A DNA stretch of 24,248 nt from Scenedesmus sp. ARA3 (lineage: Eukaryota; Chlorophyta; Chlorophyceae; Sphaeropleales; Scenedesmaceae): contig RWJK01001981.1 of assembly GCA_004335835.1 (NCBI GenBank), forward strand, positions 1 through 24,248, read 5' to 3'. The notes under the pieces are model-generated. The model was not told where the DNA came from. It saw nothing but the letters and a program-made list of their open reading frames with translations, and did no database searches. Position 1 is the stretch's first letter. Each line of letters starts with the position of its first letter. Position numbers and translations under genes: made by a program. Positions 1 through 8,882 of this stretch are shown in pieces.

Positions 1-507
1 GCCAGAGTGCTACTGGTTTCAGGCCGTTGTCGCCGCTGCATGCCAGAAACCGCATTTGCAGGGGCCTTTTGTGTAAATTCACCAACGCTTTAGCATATGG
101 CAAAACTTGCAGTTTTGCTGCCATACGCTGTGCTCGAGTCATGTCATTAGTGTCATACACGCAGTAGACTTCTGGTGCCAATGTGTTGACTGCCTGCAGT
201 AGCAAGTCAGTCACCACCTGCACCGCAGTGAGTATCTGTGGTCAACACCACTGTCAAAAAACTGACTACGGAGGTCCTGCAGCAGACTCTCCACATAGAA
301 TTCCTTGCAGCAAACCACATAGTTGTTTGACAGCTTGTCTGCCACAGTAACTATGAAGCGTTTGTGCAGTTTTTGTATGTAAGAGCCAAACTCGTCATGC
401 CATGCCGGAAAGACCGTACCAGGTGCATGTGGTTTGTTGGCACCAGTGAATCTGGTGCCGTCTGCAAACTTTGGAGGCAAGAAGTGGCAGTACGACAGGC
501 AGTACAC
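1..507 (-). pseudogene. Reverse-transcriptase fragment of a non-LTR (LINE/Penelope-like) retroelement, frameshifted and cut by the window edge
   Basis: On the minus strand one frame runs from about 507 to 213. It contains the segment VTVADKLSNNYVVCCKEFY followed by a leucine-rich helix, which resembles the start of RT domains in algal LINE-like elements. A second frame, shifted relative to the first, is open from about 235 to the window edge. It reads through LPYAKALVNLHKRPLQMRFL and a segment of the form SGDNGLKPVALW, matching the RT pattern 'LPY...KLHK.P...RFI..S....KPLS.W'. The two frames fit end to end only if a single-base indel, or a tiny missed intron, lies near 213-235. An in-frame stop directly precedes the first frame at 508-510. 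No 5' end, endonuclease or terminal repeat is visible. I infer a degraded copy. The exact clade cannot be named from this fragment. Confidence 0.6.
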
Positions 508-1663
508 TCACCTCCTGTACTGCTGCCAAACTAGTGACGGCATCTGACAATGATTGGTGCTAAGGCTGAGCAACGTTGCCACGCTTTTGAAAACGGCAGC
601 TCCGCAAAAGACTCAACCAAAGCACCCCAGAATCTGACAGACACCAGGGTGGTGTTACAAGGTGTAGCAAAGTAGAAAGGACAACTTAATTAATGACTAT
701 CAAACCACACCCTAATCCAGGCTGCATGCACCAAATGGCAGCAGCATGCAGCTGGCAAGCTGTGGTTGGTGCGCACAACGTTGTGAGGCTGTGCAATTCT
801 GGCCAAAGTGCCAGATGCATCCCCAACATAGCTACAGCAGCAGCCGTGAGCAGTTCAGTGTAACAGGACACAGTCATAATGTGACAAGCAGCTACATTGG
901 CACCTAGCACTGGTACCTAGCTAGAAGAAAGTAACCAAACCAGCAATGTGCCAGGTCGGGTCAGGCTTGATTTGCGCATGCAATGCTAGGCTAAACATAG
1001 CCTTATCGCATGCATGCCAGGGATGCAGAGGCACCTGCTGAGTGAACAAAACACCGCTCGCCCCATGTCAGCGCCCTGCTGCTGCGCTGACTGCCAGTAA
1101 CTGCTGCATGTGTATGTGCTGTGCTGAGCAGTCACAGTCACTCCACTGCAGAACCGGATGCTGCATTGCACACAGCACACGAGCTGTGTACACTGCTGCT
1201 GTAGCTCTGGCTTCTTGCCCCCCTGCAAATCTTTTATCAAGCAATGCCTGCATGTTCAAAGCCCCCTAAAACATGTAGGGCACGCAGATACCCACAGTAC
1301 CACACAATACGCCAACGGGTGCGGCAACCACGCCGGTGCAATGTGCGCCGTTGCGGACCAGCTCACCAAATACACCCACACACCAACCGCCTGCATACAC
1401 TTCACTGTGCGTACACAGAACGCTTACATGCAACAATTGCAAAATATCTGTCAACAGCAGCTATCTGGGCGTATCCAGGCACTGCTGGTGCCTTTGTGCG
1501 TTTGTGTCTGCATCCGACACTGGTTGCGCTGCTGGCTTACTGCGGCCGCTGCATCAATAGCCCAGCAGATGCAACAACCAAGTTCTGAAGGAGAAGCCAC
1601 AGCAGCACCAGCTGCTGCTGCAGAGCCTTACACACCACTATCGCATGGCAGCCACAGCTAGGG
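508..1663. other. Non-coding interval, probable 3' flank/UTR of the minus-strand gene ending at 1664
   Basis: No exon could be supported on either strand. The plus strand is C/A-rich, so the minus strand is T/G-rich. The flanks downstream of the other genes in this window have the same sense-strand skew. The short ORFs here overlap one another in several frames and show no motif. Two minus-strand TGTAA signals (plus-strand ttaca at 1628-1632 and 1424-1428) lie 32-236 bases past the stop of the upstream-lying gene. The boundary with the retroelement relic is not defined. Confidence 0.5.
1424..1428 (-). terminator. Putative polyadenylation signal TGTAA (second of two)
   Basis: Plus-strand ttaca reads TGTAA on the minus strand, the usual green-algal polyadenylation element. 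It lies about 236 bases downstream of the small membrane-protein gene. A nearer copy is at 1628-1632. Which one is used cannot be told from sequence. Confidence 0.3.
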
Positions 1664-2348
1664 CTATCTGCTGATGGCTGCTTGAATGGCCTGCACCGCC
1701 TGCTGCAGCAGCACTGAGAGCTCCTTGACTTGCGGGAAGTTGGCTGCCAGGGAGCGCAGCACAAACACGACACCCTTGTAGGTGATGTACGCAGCACCTG
1801 CAGCAGTAGGAATAACAAGCAGCATGTTGACGCATGCACAGTATGAGCAGCTGCCTGCACAGTTATTCATTGACTGTAGTGTGCAGTACATGCTTTGCGC
1901 TGTGCAGCGGTTTCGGCTGGTGCTGGCTGCTGCGCAATGCAATCTGCAGGCTGCACACTTTTGTGCTGCTGCTGCTTGGTCAAGCAATGATCCGCCATGA
2001 TGTGCAGCTTCGCAATTCATTGAGAGCATCTTTGCATCCGCTGAGTGCCGCAGTGCAAGTTTGAGCGTGCTGACAAGGCACTGTTGATCAACTGTGATGA
2101 GGCCGAGTGCTGCAGTGCACACCTGGGGCGAGTCCTAGCACCACCAGCACCAGCAGCACCAGAAGTAGGCTGGCCAGAATGGTTTCCACAGTGTTGAATA
2201 TAAGATTCCTCAGACGAGGAATCAGCAGCAGCATCAGCACAACCCCTAGTGCTCCTGTTAGCGCGGTGTTGTCAGGTATGCTCCGCAGCAGCGGCAGCTG
2301 CTGCTGTAGTGCTGCCAACGATGCCTGCCAGCCGATTTGCTGGTCCAT
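1664..2348 (-). CDS. Small hydrophobic membrane protein of unknown function (two exons)
   Basis: The model joins exon 1 (2348 down to 2123) to exon 2 (1797 down to 1664) across a 325-base intron. The donor is CCAG|GTGTGC. The acceptor is preceded by TTCCTACTGCTGCAG. The join leaves the frame open and yields 119 residues. Residues about 29-45 and 57-76 are strongly hydrophobic (the second is almost entirely L/V/A) and probably form two membrane helices. A short basic segment IPRLRN lies between them. The C-terminal 35 residues look like an amphipathic helix with LLQQAVQAIQAA. No family is recognised. The start is uncertain. ATG 2348 is the first methionine in frame, but a good acceptor (CTCTTTTCAG) just upstream at 2383-2392 suggests a missed 5' exon. 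The gene is divergent from the carotene hydroxylase, with about 500 bases between the two starts. Confidence 0.5.
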
Positions 2349-2435
2349 GATATACAGATATGCAGTTGCAAGCCCTACTATCCTGAAAAGAGCCTTTGGG
2401 AGACAGAGCACCGAGGCCAAGGTAACAGCACTGTG

Positions 2436-2531
2436 CTACTGCTGCGCTTGTGGTGGGAACTCCAAGTTCAGGTGTGCCTCTTCGTAGCAAGCGGCTGCCC
2501 AGAGTAAGCTGAGGAATATTATGGTTTGCAT
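2436..2531 (-). other. Short hydrophobic ORF (31 codons) upstream of the membrane-protein gene
   Basis: It begins with ATG at 2531 and ends with TAG at 2436. The N-terminus is signal-peptide-like (MQTIIFLSLLWAAACYEEAH). It could be an upstream ORF in the leader of the 1664-2348 gene. Alternatively it could be a first exon spliced to the acceptor at 2383, but the only donors available are poor (for example GTTCCC) and would make an intron of under 90 bases. I cannot decide between these, and chance is a third possibility. Confidence 0.25.
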
Positions 2532-2847
2532 CTTGGCACAATCGACGTTGCGTTGCTGCGAGTTGACGGCAGTGACCCTATTTGTCACTTGGGGCTTTAT
2601 CGGCGAATTTGAGACAGGCTACGTGAACTGACCCTGCACGTCATCGCACACGTATCCTAAGCTGTATGTCTCAGACTTTGCTGACTTGTGTGCTGCTGCA
2701 GTCGGCATCTGCTGCTGGCTCAATCCAGGCGCTAATAGCGGTCAACAAGACTGCGCAGGAAGCCCAAGCAGCAACTTACAGTTTACGATCTGCAAGTTAT
2801 TAGTACTTTTGCACCATCTATAAGCTATTTCTCGGTCGTCTACAGCA
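2532..2847. promoter_or_regulatory. Divergent upstream region between the small membrane-protein gene and beta-carotene hydroxylase
   Basis: The interval separates the two starts and shows no supported exon. A TATAAG at 2819-2824 lies only 24 bases before the hydroxylase ATG. As a TATA box it would leave almost no leader, so its role is doubtful. No light- or stress-responsive element was convincingly recognised. Shared control of the two genes is inferred from geometry only. Confidence 0.35.
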
Positions 2848-5089
2848 ATGGTGTCCACGAATGCACTATCCTGTTGTGGCAGCAGAGGACTGGTTGCAGC
2901 AGGCAGGCCACGGATTGGCCAGTTTAAGGGAGCCGTCTGTTCAGCATTGCTGCCAGGCCGTATCACGCAGCTGAGGGCAGCAGCAGAGGATAGCGTACAG
3001 CAGGTAACTTGATCCTGTCCAGCAGCCGGCTTGAGATGAAAATACATTGACAAATGAAATGCAAGTGTCTGGAGGCTTCTATCCTCTGCTCTGATGAGTT
3101 ACCGTATCCTTGCTTGCGCGCTGGCCAGCCACACTTGCGTACGCACTCACTTGCAATTGCTTGCAGGATGCCGCGAGCCAGATTGCGCAAAATGCTCAGG
3201 AGATTGCCCAAAACATCGAGCTGGCGCAAAAATCAGCTTCTAAGCGTCTCCAGCGTCGCAGGTGTGTGGGGCCCAGGCTCACTCAGCACCAGCAGCAGCA
3301 CCAGGGGCAGTGTGGGTACCTGCAGGGGCTGCCGTATGTATCTTAGTGGGCATATAAGACTTTATAAACGTTGTTTTAAGGTTAAACTGCACTATTTGAA
3401 GCAATTGGCAGCACTTGAGTAGCAGCCGGCAGTGGAGCAGTCTGTGGTGGAGCCCACCAGTACCAGCAACACAGCTGCTGGTTGTCAGTTGTGCACAGCA
3501 GGCCCGGCTGCCTGAGCTCATCCAGGGGTGTCTGCATTCGCAGTACATGATGAGCAGTGATACATATCATCAGCAGACCTGATGGTACACATGGAGTTGT
3601 TTGAAGTTGCAGCAACTTTGCAGCTGCTACCACAACTTCGGACCACTCAAACAGCATCAATTTCTGCGTCACCACAGCCTCAAATCAGCCCGCCTTGCTG
3701 GTTGGTGCTCTCTCTCAACACACCACGGCTCAGCTCCCACCCTCTGCTCAACAACGTCTATTGCTATGTGCCTAATCCTCGCAGGCAGCAGCTCACATAC
3801 CAGGCCTCAGCCATCGCAGCCACCACAGGCGTAGGCGCCCTGGCCATCCTTGCCACCTACTACAAATTCGTGTACCACATGGGCGGCAGCTCAGACGCAG
3901 CAGCAGCAGCATTCCCCTGGGCTGACATGGCAGGCACGCTGGCACTGGTGGTCGGGGGTGTGGTGGGGATGGAGATGTGGGCGCGTTGGGCGCACAAGGC
4001 GCTGTGGCATGACTTCCAGCCTGGCTGGGCGCTGCACAAGAGCCACCACGAGCCACGCATTGGGCCGTTCGAGGTGGGCTGCTGCTACTGCTGCGTGTTT
4101 CTTGTTGTTTGACAGCACGATTGTTGCTTTGTGTGAAGCATGAACAGCAGCAGCAGCGGAGGTTCAAGTTGCCTAGTAGTCCTGCAAGCATCGGTGTTGC
4201 CCATGTCACACTCACCTCTCAACTGCCACTCAACTGCCCGCACTCCGTGTCTGTCACATAACCAGCCTTGAAGCACACTCCCTCCTGCTGTGTGTCGTCA
4301 TTGTCTTCGTCTTTGCCCTTGTTCCTGCATGCCAACGACGTGTATGCCATCGGGAATGCAGTGCCGGCCATGTGACTACCAGTCAACTCCCTGCACTCGC
4401 CGTCTCTTGCATGCCCATCACACTCCCTCCTGTTGCTGCCGTTGTCTTTGTCGTTTTTCTCTATCTCACCGCCCCTGCAGGCCAACGACGTGTACGCCAT
4501 CATGAATGCCGTGCCAGCCATCGCGCTGTGCCTCTACGGCTTCCTCACCCCAACCATGACAGGCAGCCTCTGCTTCGGGGCTGGCCTCGGCATCACACTG
4601 TTCGGCATTGCCTACATGTTTGTGCACGATGGCCTGGTGCACAAGCGCTTCCCCACAGGCCCCATTGCGGAGCTGCCCTACATGAAGCGTGTTACTGTGG
4701 CGCACAAGCTGCACCACTCGGAGAAGTACAACGGCGTGCCCTGGGGGCTGTTCCTGGGACCACAGGTGAATGGTGTAACATGTTACCATGTTGTTATGTT
4801 ATGTTTATGGCGTGAAGCACGTGACTGTGGGGCACCAGCTGCACTGCAGTGTACTAAGGCGTTCCCTGGGGGCTGTTCCTGAGCCCGCTGGCGAGGGTTA
4901 TTACGTGAATGGTATAACACTGTGACGGCATGTCATGTTTTGTGTAACGGCCACTACACTGCCAGGCGTGTGCGGCAGCACACCCTGCTGGAAGTATCCG
5001 TTGCGCTGGCCCTGCACGCTCGTGTTGCCGTTGTGACAAGACACTACGCCGGTATGTGGGCATGTGTCAAGTGCTCTCTAACCAAACCC

Positions 5090-5130
<41 letters not shown>

Positions 5131-5219
5131 AGGAGCTGGAGGCCATTGGTGCCGGCCCTGAGCTTGACAGGCTGGTGGAGGAGCTGGAGGCACGCAGTGG
5201 AGCGCCCAGCAGGAAGTGA
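2848..5219 (+). CDS. CHYB: Beta-carotene 3-hydroxylase, plastid-targeted, non-heme di-iron fatty-acid-hydroxylase-like family
   Basis: Five exons join in phase: 2848-3003, 3167-3261, 3785-4073, 4481-4765 and 5133-5219. They encode 303 residues, the usual size for algal enzymes. All introns are GT-AG (donors GTAACT, GTGTGT, GTGGGC, GTGAAT). Residues 1-50 form an S/R/A-rich transit peptide. Residues 53-83 form a helical linker. Membrane segments follow at about 88-108 and 130-146, then in exon 4. The four histidine boxes that bind the two irons are intact: HKALWH 154-159, HKSHH 168-172, HDGLVH 229-234 and HKLHH 255-259. The GPFE, NAVPAIAL, FGAGLGIT and GVPWGLFLGP signatures are typical of the family. 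The enzyme hydroxylates the beta-ionone rings of beta-carotene to give zeaxanthin in the chloroplast, using ferredoxin and oxygen (family knowledge). The C-terminus is a charged helix ending APSRK. Exons 4 and 5 are surrounded by partial copies of themselves, described separately. Confidence 0.93.
4222..4521 (+). repeat. 150-bp tandem duplication of intron 3 tail plus exon 4 head in the carotene hydroxylase gene
   Basis: Copy 1 is about 4222-4371 and copy 2 about 4372-4521. Copy 2 is functional: a pyrimidine tract, CCCTGCAG, then the true exon start GCCAACGACGTGTACGCCAT at 4481. Copy 1 has the same pyrimidine-rich run and GCCAACGACGTGTATGCCAT at 4331, exactly 150 bases earlier. There the splice AG is lost (CCTGCATGCC instead of CCTGCAGGCC) and the frame hits a stop within about 15 codons. 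The reverse strand shows the same duplication as two consecutive 50-codon blocks, each starting MAGTAF.MAYTSLACR. This is direct sequence evidence for a tandem duplication crossing a splice junction. Confidence 0.85.
4806..4910 (+). repeat. Decayed copy of the exon 4 tail and donor in intron 4 of the hydroxylase gene
   Basis: The stretch repeats the end of exon 4 with a shift of about 125 bases. An 18-base block CCCTGGGGGCTGTTCCTG is identical at 4739-4756 and 4864-4881. Upstream of it, GTGACTGTGGGGCACCAGCTGCA matches the exon's histidine-box coding GTTACTGTGGCGCACAAGCTGCA. Downstream, GTGAATGGTATAACA matches the true donor region GTGAATGGTGTAACA. Frameshifts and missing residues make the copy non-coding. 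The donor context has changed from CAG|GTGAAT to TAC|GTGAAT. The second histidine-box equivalent is broken, so this is a relic rather than an alternative exon. Confidence 0.75.
5091..5132 (+). repeat. (CTG)13-CAG tract forming the 3' splice acceptor of the last hydroxylase exon
   Basis: Thirteen CTG units run without interruption into CAG, whose AG is the acceptor for exon 5 (5133). There is no other pyrimidine tract, so the repeat itself must act as the polypyrimidine element. A second, similar case is at 23919-23975. Confidence 0.9.
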
Positions 5220-5238
5220 GCTGGCAGCAGCAGGAAAG

Positions 5239-5271
<33 letters not shown>

Positions 5272-5405
5272 AAGCTGCAGGCGTGCAGCGGTGTACCCAG
5301 CAGGCGGTGAGCCAGCAGCAGCAGCAGCAGCAGCAGCATCGAAGCTGGACAGGCTGCTTCAGGAGCTGGGTGGGAGGCACCACCGGCCTTCCAGCAAAGC
5401 CAGCG
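5133..5405 (+). repeat. Three tandem units of 91-bp period covering the last hydroxylase exon and its 3' flank
   Basis: Unit 1 is the true exon 5. Unit 2 repeats its end: AAGCTGCAGGCGTGCAG near 5272 against GAGCTGGAGGCACGCAG near 5181, and CCCAGCAGG at 5296 against 5205, both shifted by 91. Unit 3 repeats the middle: AGCTGGACAGGCTG at 5343 against AGCTTGACAGGCTG at 5161, shifted by 182. Between the conserved parts the units have gained CAG runs (5242-5271 and 5312-5337). Unit 3 still encodes a peptide like the real C-terminus (SKLDRLLQELGG against PELDRLVEELEA) and ends in a stop at about 5426-5428. Units 2 and 3 lie after the normal stop at 5217-5219, so they are 3' UTR unless used as an alternative last exon. 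Confidence 0.75.
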
Positions 5406-7428
5406 GCAGCAGCAGCAATGCAGGCTGATGAGAACTGCATATCATACAACTGTCACCAACATGCAACAGCAGCGCATGTGTCAGATTACACAGCAGCCGT
5501 GGCTGAGGTTTCTAGGTGGTGGTGCTGGTCGGGTCGGATGCCTGACGCTGCACGTCTGTCCCCTGGCAGTGACTGTGCTCGAGGCCTGATAGTGGAAGGA
5601 AGAATGGCGCAGGCGTTCTGAATTGTGTATTGTACTGTACTCGCAGCTTTTGACTCATGATTGAAAAGGGCTGTGCGTGGCGAAGTTATGTGCTAGGTAG
5701 CTTGGGCGAAGTTATGCTTTGACTGTCAGAAGCACGCATGCATACACACATGCATGTTTGCAGCTTTGTGCGGTGAGGCATGCAGGCATGCAGGAAGTGC
5801 TGTCAACATCTGCAGCAACAGGAACAGTTTCCTGTTGATTGCATGTGCTATGGATGTGCTCTGTAGCAGGCAAACCGCTTGCCGCACTTTGCTCGTCGAC
5901 TTGTGTGCAAGCAGGCGCACAGCAGGCAGCCAGCGTATTGCTTGGATTCTGAGTTGCATATCAATGTTATCCTAGGCTGCACACTTTACTGTTAGTGCAA
6001 ACCGTTTGCACCTCATTCATCAGTGCAGCACCATACAGCGACACAGCAATGGTCGATAGGGTTATCTTTAGGGTTGGTCAGCTGGATTGGCTATCTCTGT
6101 CCAGGGCATGGAGCGAGTGCTGCACAGCGAATGTTGAGTTGATGTTGACATTTTGTCGAGCGCTGCATAGTGTCCATGCACACAGCAACACGCAACACGA
6201 CATCTGCAGCTTGGTTTTCGGGGTTCAATTTTGGGGCGCCCTTTTCTGCACTGTCACGGACAATGCTTGAGTTCTGCAACTTAGGTTAGGTAGATTGAGG
6301 AGGCACAGCTGACTAAATAGAGGTACAGGAGCGCACCATCTCAGCAGTGCACTGCTGCAGCAAGGTCTGTGTGCACAGCTAGCCGCTTTCAGAGGCGACT
6401 CAGCGTGCACCATGTGCTCTACTTTCCTGTTGCTCAGTGCAGCAAGTGGCTGCTGCAGCTGGTTCTGGTGCAGTTTCTGTGCATGTTCTTTTTTCCGTTC
6501 CTGGTCAATGCACTGACTGGCACTGACGCGATCCTTCGACAGGTCATCAGCAGCCACTTTGGTGCCCTGGTTTTTGCTCTGCAGCTGCCTTAGCTACGGC
6601 AGCATCTTTTGTTGGATCTGCCTTTTGGCAGTAGCCTGGCAGCACGTGTGCATACCCTGGCAGTGGCATCTTGACATTACAAGTGCTACTGCCAGCATGT
6701 GCTGTGCCTGCCTGGTGCCGATTGATGTACGCAGTGTGCTGCTGTACGCAGCTTTGTGTGCTCGGTTTCCCTGGACACTTCCGCTGCTGCATTTGAAGCG
6801 ACTGTTTGCAGCCGAAGTGTGATGAGGTTATGCGGTTGGATTTTGAGCTGCTACCAGCAGCTCCCGTGGATGCATTGTGGCATGTCCTCAGTGCACACTG
6901 TACTGCCAGCAACTGTGAAGATTGCAGGGGTGGTGCTGCACCCGAGGCAGTGCCCGTGCATGTACGCAACAGCCTGTGTTGCTGGCAGCACCACCACACC
7001 TGCAAGTCTTACATCGCAGTGTGTTGTCAGCAGTTGAGCATTCAGTACAGGCTTGCCAAGTGTGATGGCAAGCTTTTAGCTTGTTCTCTGCTTCTGTGGT
7101 CACTACTCAGCCTTCTTGTGGGTGCAAACTGGATTCAGGTTGCTGCAGCATTACGTCTGCCATTTCATGGTTCTGTGGGGGCGTGCCAGTGCTGATCTGC
7201 TCCTGTTATGCCGCACGCAGTCGTCAATCTGTTTATAGCTTGTGATGTGGCTGACCTCAGGCTCTCGAGACTGTTGCATGTCATTTAGTGAAGCATGACA
7301 CACAGTGTGTGTGGTACAACTGGTTAATTCAAGTTATGGTGGATGTATGTCGAGATCTCGAAGGCATCTCGGGCATTCAGGATGGCAGCATGTTGCATCA
7401 ACGCTCTGCTGTCACCCAGCACGGGTTT

Positions 7429-7434
7429 GTAACC
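7429..7434 (+). terminator. Putative polyadenylation signal TGTAAC for the plus-strand hydroxylase transcript
   Basis: It is the first TGTAA on the plus strand after the stop at 5219. A second copy, TGTAAA, is at 7531-7536. The pentamer is the normal green-algal signal (established knowledge). Its use here is inferred. Confidence 0.35.
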
Positions 7435-7500
7435 ACCATCTGCATCCCCGTCGCTAGTGACCTCGGAGTGAGCATGGGCCCTGGGTGTTGATGCGTGAGT

Positions 7501-7506
7501 GTTACA
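7501..7506 (-). terminator. Putative polyadenylation signal TGTAAC for the minus-strand NSE4 transcript
   Basis: Plus-strand gttaca reads TGTAAC on the minus strand. It is the first such signal below the NSE4 stop at 8883 and lies between the two plus-strand signals at 7429 and 7531. If used, the convergent transcripts overlap at their 3' ends. Confidence 0.35.
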
Positions 7507-7539
7507 TCCATGTTGCGGTCAGCTGGAGCTTGTAAACCA

Positions 7540-8882
7540 CAACCATCTGCTGAACGACGTTTCAAGGTTAAGCGGCAACAGAAGTATGCTTTGTTGAGGC
7601 CATTTAAAACTGCCACAGCCCGCAAGCGTGCCAAGTAGTGTGTGCTGTTAAACAAGACCTAGCAGGCCTCCCATGCTGCTACCATGCAAACTGTGCATAT
7701 GTGGCAACAGCCAACCTGTGGCAACAAAATCAATGCAACAGCATGATGATCACACCCAGGGCCGCTCCAGGAAGGCCAGGATCCAACCCTGAGGAAACAC
7801 ATCAGTGGTGCAACGTGTGCGCCAGCCATGCAATGTAGGGTGGTATCACGCGTGCAATGCTGGAAGCTCGCGTGCACTGCTAAGCCTCGCAGCAAGCTGA
7901 ACAACAGCCGGCACTGCCTGCATTGGCAGGCACCAACAGGACAACCTTGCCCTAGCCCTCCTCAATGCAGCCATGCTGCTGCTGCGCTGCAATCAGCTGC
8001 AGCCAGCCCCCTTCATTACTGCATAAATCCCACCAGCAGCATACATCAGAGGGGCTGCTTTGAAACACTTGCTGCACGGCGGAACCCTGCTGCAGAGCAA
8101 AATGCCCTGTGCTACTATGATAGCAAGACACCACACCTCCCACCACAAATGCCGCCATCTTACTACCTGACTGCACCTAAAGCACCTACACTACAGTCCC
8201 ACCAAATTAGCAATGCTTGGTATGAAATGGCTGTTTTGCACCCGCCTGCCTGGCTGTGTAGCATGCAAATATTGTTGCCCAGGCGCAAGCACCTGGGCCA
8301 AAGTCAGATAGAAGAAACAAACTGCACAGAGAAGAGTTGTAAAAAGGTTCAACGACCACCAAAACAGAGCAAGGTCAGGTCATTGCATGCGGGCCAACAT
8401 ACCAGGCAGGCTAAAGCAACAAAACAGCAGGTGTGTGATTGATCCGGGTCTGGTCCTAACTGTCTGAAGGTGTCTGTCTGTCAATGTACACGGGTGTAAC
8501 TGTCTAATACTACTTCCTATCTGTAAAGCTAGCTGGTGTCAGCTGGGTCGCCCAAATGCCGCATCTGCTTAGGGCAGCTACACTGACTGCAGCCAGCTAA
8601 ATGGCAGTGCAGCACCTCACTGCAAACCAGTTGCAGCCTACAGCAGCAACATGCACTTGCTGTGGCTGTGGGTCCATGAACGCAAGAACGGCTGGAGGCG
8701 CAGTGTGCTGCTGCTGCAGCAGCAGCAGCAGCAGCAAACTGCTGCACCAACTTCGCATCATGCAATGAAACACTGCCTACGCTCAAAAGAGCATCCCACT
8801 CGTCCTACACCTACACCTACGCTAGGGCCTACTCTGCTACGCCGCTGCAGGCACAGCCAAACAAGTTGGCCATGTCGTGAAC
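7540..8882 (-). other. Probable long 3' UTR/flank of NSE4, no supportable gene
   Basis: The plus strand is C/A-rich, so the NSE4 sense strand is T/G-rich, the mirror image of 5429-7536. A 204-codon plus-strand ORF (7828-8442) is open but has no motif, no splice context and a composition typical of the antisense of these UTRs. At 8707-8735 an inverted pair of CTG and CAG runs (GCTGCTGCTGCAGCAGC) could fold back on itself. Confidence 0.4.

Larger units (their letters stand above)
5429..7536 (+). other. Long T/G-rich 3' flank, probable 3' UTR of the carotene hydroxylase gene
   Basis: No exon with a recognisable motif or convincing splice pair was found on either strand. The plus strand is markedly T/G-rich throughout, like the downstream sides of the other genes. 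The first plus-strand TGTAA after the hydroxylase stop is at 7429-7433, with a second at 7531. This suggests a 3' UTR of roughly 2.2-2.3 kb. A 44-codon basic ORF with ATG at 7511 and stop near 7638 (contains RRFKVKRQQKYALLRPFK) overlaps the end. It could be chance or an unrecognised small exon. Confidence 0.4.

Noticed and set aside
7828..8442. 204-codon open frame on the plus strand
   Set aside because: It has no domain, no splice or start context, and a C/A-rich composition expected from the antisense of a T/G-rich 3' UTR. Frames overlap on the other strand.
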